Source: Selenomonadaceae bacterium
Lineage (GTDB): Bacteria; Bacillota; Negativicutes; Selenomonadales; Selenomonadaceae
DNA length: 64,000 bases
Assembly: GCA_017484005.1 (NCBI GenBank)
Contig: JAFUTY010000043.1
Coordinates: 1-64,000 of the forward strand
Direction: 5' to 3'
Shown here: one piece after another, positions 10,632-18,222 of the stretch
Layout of the letters: every line of letters starts with the position of its first letter
Position numbering within the stretch: the stretch's first letter is position 1
Position numbers and translations under genes: made by a program
Notes under the pieces: model-generated
The model's database searches: none
Told to the model about the DNA's origin: nothing
What the model saw: the letters and a program-made list of their open reading frames with translations, nothing else

Positions 10632-10667
10632 GCATCGGTCAAAATTGATCGGTGCTATTTTTTTTGA
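10632..10667 (+). terminator. Rho-independent terminator of the TPR gene unit
   Basis: A GCATCGGTCA / TGATCGGTGC stem (with two G-T wobbles) and an AATT-type loop, followed by a T8 run. It directly follows the small ORF. Confidence 0.88.
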
Positions 10668-10724
10668 AGGAAAGATAATCAATCGAATCGAAATCTTTTA
10701 AAAACTCGGAAGGAGGAATTTTTC

Positions 10725-12413
10725 ATGGCGGTCAAACTTTTCGCAACGGATCTCGACGAAACATTGCTGCATTCAGGACATCCAGTCTCGCAAAGAAATA
10801 TCGATGCAGTTCAAAAAATGATCGATGCGGGAGTAATATTCACAATTGCAACTGGAAGAATGTATCGAGCAGCTTTATCAGTCGTCAAGGAATTACAGCT
10901 CAATGACGATTCGATAATCATTTCATACAACGGCGCGTCAATTCGAACTGTCGGCGGTGAAAAAATCTATGAAACGTTTTTCGATTCTCAACTTGTGCGT
11001 GAATTGATCGAATTTTTTCATGAACAAAATTGGCATGTTCAGCTTTATACTGGCGATGAATTTTTTTACGAATCCAAAAACGAATTTTCAGATCTTTATG
11101 AGGGATTGTTGAAAGTCAAGGGACAGGCAGTTGGATTCGAGGGAATGCTCAATCGATCTTCCGGAGTTTTCAAATTGCTCACGATTGGAAAAGATCATGA
11201 TGAAATGATCGATCGGGCGGAAATCATAAAATCTCGATTCAAAGGGCGAGTCGATGCATATCCCTCTGGACCTCGATATTGCGAAATCGTTTTGCCTGGA
11301 ATTTCAAAATCCTCGGCGATAAAAATTTTGGCTGATAAATTCAAAATCGATCGATCGGAAATTTTGGCGATCGGAGATTCCGAAAATGATTTGGAAATGA
11401 TTCGCGACGCTGGAATTGGAGTTGCGCCGTCGAATGCAACTGAAGCAGTCAAAAAAGTCGCGGATCAAATTGTCGCGTCATGTATTGAAGATGGATTCGC
11501 CGAAGCTGTTGATAAATTTGTCTTCGATGAAAAATCTCGATTGATAATTGTCACGGGGATGTCTGGCGGTGGAAAGACTCAAGCCTCGCGATGTTTGGAG
11601 GATCTCGGCTATTTTTGCGTCGATAATCTGCCGCCGATTTTCATTCCGAAATTTGTTGAACTCAGCTCGCATGTCGGTGGGCATGTGAGTAAAGTTGTCC
11701 TCGTTGTTGACACTCGATCCCGCGAATTTTTCGACATGTTTGTAAAAGTTTTGGAGCAGATGGATCGCAATCAGCAAAATTACGAGATGCTTTTTATGGA
11801 TGCAAGCGATGAAGTGATCATTCGCCGCTACAAAGAGACTCGAAGAACTCATCCGCTCGCACCAACGTCTAGAATTTCCGAAGGAGTTTTGCGAGAGAGA
11901 GAATTGCTCGAATCGGTCAGATCCAAAGCGAAATTCATTATTGACACTTCGAATCTGTCGAAAAATGATCTCAAGGGAAAAATTTTGAAACTCTTTGGAT
12001 CTCCGGAAGGCAATCAGATGAATATCGATATCATGTCTTTCGGTTTCAAATTTGGAATGCCGCTCGATGCAGATATCGTGCTCGATGTTAGATTTCTGCC
12101 GAATCCTTTCTACGTCGAAAATCTCAAGCATAAAAGCGGTGCAGTTCCAGAAGTCGCCAAATATATCGAAGAAAAATCGGTGACTCAGGAATTTAAAAAG
12201 AAACTCGATCCGTTAATCGATTTTCTAATTCCGCAGTATGTTAAGGAAGGAAAATCTCAATTGGTGATCGCGATTGGCTGCACGGGAGGCATGCATCGAA
12301 GTGTTTATATTGCGCGGCATCTGTTTCGACTGCTTGCGAAAAAGGGATATTCAGTGAAACTTGAGCATCGCGATTTGTTGAAAAATGATGTGCGTGAGCA
12401 TGTTGAGACGTGA
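10725..12413 (+). CDS. rapZ: Fusion of a Cof-type HAD phosphatase and RapZ nucleotide-binding protein
   Basis: A 562-residue protein with two complete parts. Residues 1 to about 265 are a HAD IIB (Cof) phosphatase: motif I DLDET at 9-13, Lys/Gly region PGISKSSAI, and motif IV GDSEND at 217-222. Residues 270-562 are RapZ/YvcJ: Walker A GMSGGGKT at 278-285, FCVDNLPP, and the C-terminal IGCTGGMHRSVYIA signature. RapZ binds nucleotides and, in Enterobacteria, directs small-RNA decay controlling amino-sugar synthesis. The reading frame through the join is continuous. AAGGAGGA precedes the ATG at 10725. It is followed by yvcK, the normal rapZ partner. Confidence 0.93.
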   Translation: MAVKLFATDLDETLLHSGHPVSQRNIDAVQKMIDAGVIFTIATGRMYRAALSVVKELQLNDDSIIISYNGASIRTVGGEKIYETFFDSQLVRELIEFFHEQNWHVQLYTGDEFFYESKNEFSDLYEGLLKVKGQAVGFEGMLNRSSGVFKLLTIGKDHDEMIDRAEIIKSRFKGRVDAYPSGPRYCEIVLPGISKSSAIKILADKFKIDRSEILAIGDSENDLEMIRDAGIGVAPSNATEAVKKVADQIVASCIEDGFAEAVDKFVFDEKSRLIIVTGMSGGGKTQASRCLEDLGYFCVDNLPPIFIPKFVELSSHVGGHVSKVVLVVDTRSREFFDMFVKVLEQMDRNQQNYEMLFMDASDEVIIRRYKETRRTHPLAPTSRISEGVLRERELLESVRSKAKFIIDTSNLSKNDLKGKILKLFGSPEGNQMNIDIMSFGFKFGMPLDADIVLDVRFLPNPFYVENLKHKSGAVPEVAKYIEEKSVTQEFKKKLDPLIDFLIPQYVKEGKSQLVIAIGCTGGMHRSVYIARHLFRLLAKKGYSVKLEHRDLLKNDVREHVET

Positions 12414-12425
12414 CGAGGTTTCAAA

Positions 12426-13727
12426 ATGGAACATCTTTTGAAATGGCTTTATCCCGGGATGAAAATGAAACGATGGCTATTCCTTTTCGCGCTGGGAGTC
12501 ATGTTTTGCACGCTCGGACTTGCGCTCGCGAGCAATTACAAATATTTTGACGCGATTGAAGAAAAAATTTTCATGATCGTCTACACACATTTCGGGAGTT
12601 ATAATCTCGCAATCACGACGTTCGTTGGAATTTTTATCATTTTGATCGGAATTTTTTTGATACTGTATGCAATCCGGCAAATCATTCGATCGATTATCGC
12701 AGTTTTAGTTCCGAATCCAACTGAAGCACTGGTTGACATGATTTTTGAGAATCGAAAACTTCGCCGCGGCGCAAATATCACAGTTATCGGCGGGGGGCAT
12801 GGATTATCAGTTTTGCTTCGAGGTTTGAAAATGTCGACGAGCAATTTGTCAGCCGTCGTTACAGTTGCAGACGATGGAGGATCATCGGGGCGGCTTCGCG
12901 AGGAATTGGGAATCATTCCGCCTGGCGATCTTCGAAATTGTCTGGTTGCATTAGCTGACACTGAACCGCTTATGGAAAAATTATTTCAATATCGATTCGA
13001 GGGAGAATCAGATCTCGCGGGACACTCATTCGGAAATCTTTTCATCGCGGCAATGCATGAAGTCACTGGAGACATGGAAACAGCATTGCGAGAATCGTCG
13101 CGAGTTTTAGCAGTCAAGGGGCGAGTCATTCCTGCGAGCAAAGAATATGTGCGGCTCGATGCAGTTATGGAAGATGGCTCGATTGTCAAAGGTGAATCTC
13201 AAATTCCAGAAGCGCGGAAGAGAATCAAACGAGTCAAGCTGTTCCCTCGATTTGTCTCACCAGTTCCTGCCGCGATTGACGCGATTCGATCTGCCGATGC
13301 GATAATTCTAGGTCCAGGATCTCTTTACACGAGCATCATGCCGAATCTTTTAGTCGATGGAATTGCCGATGCAATTCGAAAATCAAAAGCATTGAAAATT
13401 TATATCTGCAACGTCATGACTCAGCCTGGCGAGACAGATGGTTATTCAGTTTCAGATCATGCGCGAGCGATAATCGATCACGCCGGCGAAGGAGTTATCG
13501 ATTATGTTTTGGTGAATTCGACGCCGATATCTGACGCGATGAAAGATCATTATGCTCACGAGGGAGCTTTTCCAGTTGAAATTGACGAGGAGAAAATTCA
13601 TGCGCTGGGATTGGGATTCGTTCAATCTGATATAATCAATGAAACCGATGTGATTCGACACGATCCGAGTAAATTGGCAAATGCAGTGATGAAAATGATT
13701 GACGATCTCGAAGATAAAAAATCTTGA
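12426..13727 (+). CDS. yvcK: YvcK-type gluconeogenesis factor with two membrane segments
   Basis: A 433-residue protein. Two N-terminal membrane helices (about 17-37 and 62-82) precede a YvcK/CofD-like UDP-sugar-binding domain, with GGGHG at 122-126, DDGGSSGRLRE at 149-159 and GPGSLYTSIMPNLL. In Bacillus, YvcK is needed for growth on gluconeogenic carbon and affects cell wall synthesis. The membrane-anchored form is known from several Firmicutes. It starts 12 bases after the HAD-RapZ gene. whiA, which commonly follows in this cluster, is absent. Confidence 0.93.
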   Translation: MEHLLKWLYPGMKMKRWLFLFALGVMFCTLGLALASNYKYFDAIEEKIFMIVYTHFGSYNLAITTFVGIFIILIGIFLILYAIRQIIRSIIAVLVPNPTEALVDMIFENRKLRRGANITVIGGGHGLSVLLRGLKMSTSNLSAVVTVADDGGSSGRLREELGIIPPGDLRNCLVALADTEPLMEKLFQYRFEGESDLAGHSFGNLFIAAMHEVTGDMETALRESSRVLAVKGRVIPASKEYVRLDAVMEDGSIVKGESQIPEARKRIKRVKLFPRFVSPVPAAIDAIRSADAIILGPGSLYTSIMPNLLVDGIADAIRKSKALKIYICNVMTQPGETDGYSVSDHARAIIDHAGEGVIDYVLVNSTPISDAMKDHYAHEGAFPVEIDEEKIHALGLGFVQSDIINETDVIRHDPSKLANAVMKMIDDLEDKKS

Positions 13728-13777
13728 AATTTATACTCGATCTCGATTTTGAGTATAAATTTTGGAGGAGGATGTTT

Positions 13778-14107
13778 ATGAGTATCACGGTGAATATTTA
13801 TTACACTGGAAAAAATGGAAATGCTAAAAAATTCGCGGAAGAAATGAAATCGAGCGGTGTGGTTGATTCGATTCGGGCGGAAGATGGAAATTTGCGTTAT
13901 GAATATTTCATGCCGATTGACGATCCAGAAACGATTTTGCTAGTCGACAGCTGGAAGGATCAAAAATCGATCGATGTACATCACGCGACGCCGATGATGG
14001 ATCAAATCACGAAGCTAAGGGAAAAATACGATCTTCATATGAAGGTCGAGCGATTCGTTTCAGATGATTCAATGCCCGAGTCAGATCAAAAATTCCTCCG
14101 GAAATGA
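13778..14107 (+). CDS. Antibiotic biosynthesis monooxygenase (ABM/YgiN-like) protein
   Basis: A 109-residue ferredoxin-like dimeric protein. The ATG at 13778 is chosen for GGAGGAGG at 13764-13771; the longer frame from 13724 has no site. The ABM-type features are the N-terminal strand SITVNIYYTGKNGNAKKFAEEM, split here as NIYYTGKNGNAKKFAEEM, then RYEYFMPIDDPETILLVDSW and the HHATPMM motif that precedes the last helix. Family members include quinol monooxygenases and heme-degrading enzymes. The substrate is unknown. It stands where whiA would normally follow yvcK and ends at a bidirectional terminator. Confidence 0.82.
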   Translation: MSITVNIYYTGKNGNAKKFAEEMKSSGVVDSIRAEDGNLRYEYFMPIDDPETILLVDSWKDQKSIDVHHATPMMDQITKLREKYDLHMKVERFVSDDSMPESDQKFLRK

Positions 14108-14177
14108 AAACAAGCGTGACGCTTGACCCATTTTTGTGGCTGCGATTCTCACCGTTTGCGAACTTATCTCACAAAAT

Positions 14178-14225
14178 AAAAAGATCCTCGACAGATCAAA
14201 CGATCTATCGGGGATCTTTTTTTTG
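14178..14225. terminator. Bidirectional terminator between the monooxygenase-like gene and flagellinolysin
   Basis: An AAGATCC...GGATCTT stem with inner CGA/TCG and AGATC/GATCT pairs. It is flanked by an A-rich left side and a T8 run, and sits between convergent genes. Confidence 0.88.
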
Positions 14226-14238
14226 TTCGGAATTGAAA

Positions 14239-15999
14239 TTATTGTAACAAACTCAAAACTGCCGATGAATTTTGATTCGCTTGAGCGAGCATTGATTGAG
14301 ACGCTTGAAGTAAAACATTGTTCTTCGTGTATTCAGTCATTTCTTTTGCCATATCAGCATCGCGGATTGTCGATTCTGAATATGAAGTATTTTCTGAAGA
14401 AGTGGTTAGATTCGACGAAGTGTAATCGAGTCTTGCACGAATTGCTCCGATTCGAGTCTGCTGTTCCAATGCATAATCCAACGCCGCATCTAAAACTGCA
14501 ATTGCCGCCTCAGCTTTTCCGCGAGATTCGAGACTCACATTTGCATTTCCATCTTGCATTCGAAGTCCTAACGCCTTGGCACGCATATCGCCGAGTGAAA
14601 CTGAAGTCATTTGTTGACTCTTTGCGCCTGCATGAAATTTCAACATCGGTGAAGAATCTGCAGGAGCGGCATCCGGCCATGTCACAGTCAATCCATAGAA
14701 CGAGCTCGAGCTATTTGGATAAGTCCAGCCGGAATAAGTTCCTCCAGTTGGAACGGTCGTCTCCTTGTTTCGATAAGCATTCGCATTTGCATCCCAACCA
14801 AGAATCGCGCCGGTATCATCATTGCCAAGAACTATCCCGCATTTTTGTCTCAAGAATTCATCGTTTCCCATAGCATTTTTGTCAGCTTGTAGTTGTGCCA
14901 ATAGATCTGCAAATGAAGTATATCCTCCATGAGTTGCCCCAGATAACGCGATAGCTTGTCCTGCAGTATCTCCTCCATTTCGAGATAATCCTTGCATTAA
15001 AGTTTTGACTGCGCTTTGTCCATTCTCAGAAAAATTATGCTCGAGATATCGCATGAAAACGAATCCACCAGCATACATTGCATCGCTGACAGGATTTCCT
15101 GTTTCAAAAGTATAACTGCCGGCACTCAGATGATTATAGCGATTATCATCGACACCATGAATCAATTCCGCACTACCTTCGATGAAATAACCAGGAAGAG
15201 CACTCATATTTTTTATGTTTGCCGCCATAGTCGCGTGAGTCATCTCGTGAGCGATCGTTCGATCAAGCATTTTGGCAAAATTCGTTCCAGTTGAACCGTT
15301 TGGATCTTGAAGATTTATAGCGTCGTAATCATCCATGTCCACTGTAAGAGTCAGTTCATTTGTAACACCATTCACGCTTGATGTGGAAACATATGCCAAT
15401 ACGCCTCCTTCGCCATCTTCATCATGAGAAAGGACAACGTTCATAGTATTGACCGAGACGTTTCCATCCTCAAAACTCAATCCATATGCATCGCGAATCA
15501 TCGACAACGAATTTTTGATCCATTGACTGTTTAATCCTTTGAGAATCGCAGTTTCCGGAGAATCAATCGCGGCGTAAGATCCTTCATTGAGAATTTTGCC
15601 GTTGTAAGTGACTCCAGCGTTGTCATCGAGTTGATCCAAAAATTGATTGAGCTCTTTCTGAATCATTTGGCGATCCGATTCATCATTGTTAGTATCATTG
15701 GCGGCATTGATCGCTTTTTCTTTGAGCGTTCTGAGAATATCGATTGACGATTGAATCGCGCCTTCCGCTGTATTGAGCAGAGCATTTCCATTTTGAGTAT
15801 TTTGATTCGCTTGATCCAAAGATCGAATTTGAACTCTCATTCGTTCAGAAATCGAGTACTCGGATGCACCGTCGACTGCTGAATTGATCTTCATTCCACT
15901 TGAAACTTTTTGCAACGATTTAGATAGTGCATTCGAATTTTGATTCAATTTGTTGAGAGTTTGAATCGCGTCCATGTTATTTTTGACTTGCATCGCCAT
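14239..15999 (-). CDS. Flagellin with inserted zinc metalloprotease domain (flagellinolysin type)
   Basis: A 586-residue flagellin. Residues 1 to about 145 (MAMQVKNNMDAIQTLNKLNQ, KVSSGMKINSAVDGASEYSI) and the last 95 or so (RIGAIRARLDYTSSNL, IRDADMAKEMTEYTKNN, SLLQ at the end) are the D0/D1 filament domains. The variable region contains HEMTH at 251-255 and, about 20 residues later, YFIEGSAELIHG with Glu274/Glu278. This is the gluzincin zinc site of the described flagellinolysin family, whose members assemble proteolytic flagella. The ATG at 15999 has CGAGGAGGA upstream; the 16029 start is rejected. A sigma-28-like promoter lies at 16034-16060. Confidence 0.93.
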   Translation of the reverse strand: MAMQVKNNMDAIQTLNKLNQNSNALSKSLQKVSSGMKINSAVDGASEYSISERMRVQIRSLDQANQNTQNGNALLNTAEGAIQSSIDILRTLKEKAINAANDTNNDESDRQMIQKELNQFLDQLDDNAGVTYNGKILNEGSYAAIDSPETAILKGLNSQWIKNSLSMIRDAYGLSFEDGNVSVNTMNVVLSHDEDGEGGVLAYVSTSSVNGVTNELTLTVDMDDYDAINLQDPNGSTGTNFAKMLDRTIAHEMTHATMAANIKNMSALPGYFIEGSAELIHGVDDNRYNHLSAGSYTFETGNPVSDAMYAGGFVFMRYLEHNFSENGQSAVKTLMQGLSRNGGDTAGQAIALSGATHGGYTSFADLLAQLQADKNAMGNDEFLRQKCGIVLGNDDTGAILGWDANANAYRNKETTVPTGGTYSGWTYPNSSSSFYGLTVTWPDAAPADSSPMLKFHAGAKSQQMTSVSLGDMRAKALGLRMQDGNANVSLESRGKAEAAIAVLDAALDYALEQQTRIGAIRARLDYTSSNLTTSSENTSYSESTIRDADMAKEMTEYTKNNVLLQASQSMLAQANQNSSAVLSLLQ

Positions 16000-16033
16000 A
16001 AAAATTCCTCCTCGAAAAAAATCCGCCAAGGAT

Positions 16034-16060
16034 TTATCGCATGAATCGTTTTGAAAATTA
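16034..16060 (-). promoter_or_regulatory. Sigma-28-like promoter of the flagellinolysin gene
   Basis: On the minus strand, TAAT (16060-16057), a 15-base spacer, then TGCGATAA (16041-16034). This compares with the flagellar consensus TAAA-N15-GCCGATAA. It lies 35 bases before the ATG. Confidence 0.6.
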
Positions 16061-16062
16061 AG

Positions 16063-16287
16063 TCAGAAAAAATCTCCACGCTTAAGTTGTCTATAAATCG
16101 AGTAAAAAGCGATTGGAAATGCACAAAATATTCCGATCAATTTTCCACGCCCATCGAGATTTAAAAATTCATCGACGAGATTTCCGAGATAAAGACAAAT
16201 CAGAATCACGACAGCAATATAAATTCCGACGCCGGATAAAATTGCAAATGCTCGAATCATGTGACGGAATGAATTTTGATCTTTCAC
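16063..16287 (-). CDS. AtpZ/AtpI-like F0F1-ATPase accessory membrane protein
   Basis: A 74-residue protein with two membrane helices (about 14-37 and 48-63), the spacing DEFLNLDGRGKLIGIFCAF, and a basic tail (RQLKRGDFF). This is the pattern of the small AtpZ/gene-1 proteins often encoded at the front of atp operons and linked to cation/magnesium handling or c-ring assembly. Here it is more than 18 kb from the atp operon, between the flagellinolysin gene and the SLH porin. GAGGAGGAA precedes the ATG at 16287. Confidence 0.72.
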   Translation of the reverse strand: MKDQNSFRHMIRAFAILSGVGIYIAVVILICLYLGNLVDEFLNLDGRGKLIGIFCAFPIAFYSIYRQLKRGDFF

Positions 16288-16306
16288 AAAAATTCCTCCT
16301 CAACGT

Positions 16307-16348
16307 AAAAAATCCCCCGACCGATTTTACTCGATCGAGGGATTTTTT
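16307..16348 (-). terminator. Terminator of the SLH porin gene
   Basis: AATCCC(C)CGA...TCGAGGGATT stem with a T-run on the minus strand (the A-run at 16307-16312). It lies 30 bases beyond the porin stop and matches the terminator at 55803-55838. Confidence 0.85.
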
Positions 16349-16379
16349 GTTATTCAGTTTCGAAATTCGGGATCAGATC

Positions 16380-17855
16380 TTAGAAGAAGAGCTCAACACG
16401 ACCGAAGAGTTTCTCGAGATCGTTTCCGGAAGTGATCATTTCGCCATTACCATATTTGAGAACGACACCGATATTTTTGAATGGTGCCCATGCGCCGCCG
16501 ACAAACCAGCCTTTCGAGCCGAGATAGATATCATCCTCAGCCGTTCCAGCGAGAGTGGTATTTGCGCCAAAGCGGCGATATCCAGCCCAGAGACTCCATT
16601 GACCTTTCTCAGATGCTGCTGCGTAGTTACCATAATCGAATTCTGCCTGCCATGAATAATCTTCGATGTCAGCCTCGGTGTTGCCTGCATAAGATCCCCA
16701 GAGTTTTGCTTTATTACCAAATTTATAACCGAGGTTTGCAGACCAGATCTTTGCTTCATCTTCAGTTCTTTTACCATCTTCGGTATATCCTTGATGGTAA
16801 TTGCCATTTGCATCATAGTAGAAGGAACTCTTGAAATCATCATCCTTCACTTGATAGTATCCCGCACCGCCGTAGAGACCTTTATCGCCTGGATCGATTT
16901 GAACATTGACGCCCCAGACATTGGAATAGTCGTTAGCGTTCGAAAGAATAGCTGCACCATTACCATCAGCTACACCATCAAGATTAAGATCGAGACTATC
17001 TAAATAATTCTTTTTAGCGTTGTAACCAGTGTAATTCGTGTGAGTCTTGTAAGCAGTATTGACGATGCTATCATTCAAACCAACAACAGTTCCCTTACCA
17101 AGACGTCCGCCCATCGCAGTGAATTTCACTTTGCTACCGAAAGTCATCTGAGCACCGGAGAGTTCAGTATCCCAAACCAATCCAGTTTCATTGGTGTAGA
17201 ACTCGAATTTACCAGCTTTGAGTTGGAATTTGTCATAATCAGCTTGAGCCCAGACACGCTTTCCAGCTGCATCTTTGATTGAATCATCTTTAAAATCGCC
17301 GTTGACATCGATACGAGCGCGTGCTGTCCAGTGATCATTCACTTCTGCAACTGGCTCGAGACGGAAGACATAACCATTGCCGTTAGTCTTGTTCTTCACT
17401 TTGTAAATATCTTCGACGCGTTTGCTTCCGTAGGTATACTCGATTTTGCCATGCCAGACAATTTTGTCGGAATATTTTTCGAGGTTGGAAACTCTGACGC
17501 CGAGAGAATTGAGTTCATCTGCGAATTCAGCTGCAAGTCTGTCGAGCATTGCTTTATCTGCACCGACGTTTTGAACAACTGGTTTCTGACCAGAAAGACC
17601 TTTGACCTGCTGATCAAATTGATCCATTGCACGAGCGATCATTTGAGCCATTTCATAACGGGTGATCGTGCGTTCGCCGCGATAAGTGCCATCGCCGTAA
17701 CCTTCGATGACTCCATCCTGGCGAAGCTGCTCGACTGCGTCATAAGCCCAGTGTCCGCGAGGAACATCGGTGAAAGGATTCGACGCTGCAAAGCTAGTTC
17801 CAGTCACGCCAAGAAGAAGTGCACCAGTGAGACCTGCCATCAAAGCTTTCTTCAT
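16380..17855 (-). CDS. SLH-domain outer membrane porin (OmpM type)
   Basis: A 491-residue protein. A signal peptide (MKKALMAGLTGALLLGVTGTSFA) is followed by one SLH domain at about 25-85 (NPFTDVPRGHWAYDAVEQL, ITRYEMAQMIARAMDQF), a short coiled coil (about 105-128), and a long beta-barrel ending in GRVELFF with a terminal Phe. In Negativicutes such proteins tie the outer membrane to polyaminated peptidoglycan through the SLH domain and act as the main porins. The TAGGGGGAG site precedes the ATG at 17855. It has its own promoter (17992-18020) and terminator, as expected of an abundant protein. Codon choice is more GC-rich and uniform than in its neighbours, consistent with high expression. Confidence 0.95.
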   Translation of the reverse strand: MKKALMAGLTGALLLGVTGTSFAASNPFTDVPRGHWAYDAVEQLRQDGVIEGYGDGTYRGERTITRYEMAQMIARAMDQFDQQVKGLSGQKPVVQNVGADKAMLDRLAAEFADELNSLGVRVSNLEKYSDKIVWHGKIEYTYGSKRVEDIYKVKNKTNGNGYVFRLEPVAEVNDHWTARARIDVNGDFKDDSIKDAAGKRVWAQADYDKFQLKAGKFEFYTNETGLVWDTELSGAQMTFGSKVKFTAMGGRLGKGTVVGLNDSIVNTAYKTHTNYTGYNAKKNYLDSLDLNLDGVADGNGAAILSNANDYSNVWGVNVQIDPGDKGLYGGAGYYQVKDDDFKSSFYYDANGNYHQGYTEDGKRTEDEAKIWSANLGYKFGNKAKLWGSYAGNTEADIEDYSWQAEFDYGNYAAASEKGQWSLWAGYRRFGANTTLAGTAEDDIYLGSKGWFVGGAWAPFKNIGVVLKYGNGEMITSGNDLEKLFGRVELFF

Positions 17856-17991
17856 AGAAAACTCCCCCTAAAAATTTTTTCGATCCTTGGGAAGTTTTTC
17901 TCGAAATCGAAATTGCGTTTGAAGAAGTGTCCACGTTTCCTTTTCCAATTGCAAATCCGATAATCGATATCACTCCCGCGGCTCGAGCAAG

Positions 17992-18020
17992 AATCTAACA
18001 CCTCAAAATTTCAATGTCAA
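17992..18020 (-). promoter_or_regulatory. Sigma-70 promoter of the SLH porin
   Basis: On the minus strand, TTGACA (18020-18015), a 17-base spacer, then TAGATT (17997-17992). The -35 box is perfect and the -10 box matches four of six. It lies about 135 bases before the porin ATG. Confidence 0.72.
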
Positions 18021-18149
18021 CAAATTTTCGGTGAGAGTTTGAATTGAAAATATTTAGATCAATTTGGAATTTCGATTAAAAACAATCCCAAACAATTAAT
18101 TGAGCTCCTCAATCATATGAAAGTTTTCATAAATATATCATTCAATTCT

Positions 18150-18176
18150 TAAGATTTTGAGACTTGAACGCGATTG
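18150..18176 (+). promoter_or_regulatory. Sigma-28-like promoter of the dockerin-repeat gene
   Basis: TAAG (18150-18153), a 15-base spacer, then CGCGATTG (18169-18176), with ATTT directly after TAAG as in TAAAGTTT-N11-GCCGATAA. It lies 47 bases before the ATG at 18223. Confidence 0.45.
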
Positions 18177-18222
18177 ATCGGCGAGGTTTACGGAAAATAT
18201 TTCAGAAAGGCGGTTATTGTTT

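Larger units (their letters stand above)
17856..18222. other. Divergent intergenic region between the porin and the dockerin-repeat gene
   Basis: These 367 bases hold no convincing ORF. They contain the sigma-70-like porin promoter with a leader of about 130 bases, and a sigma-28-like promoter facing right. AT-rich stretches at 18040-18140 have no other recognisable element. Confidence 0.7.

Noticed and set aside
14136-14873. A 245-residue plus-strand open frame
   Set aside because: It runs through the terminator and opposite the flagellin 3' end; it is a shadow with no motif.
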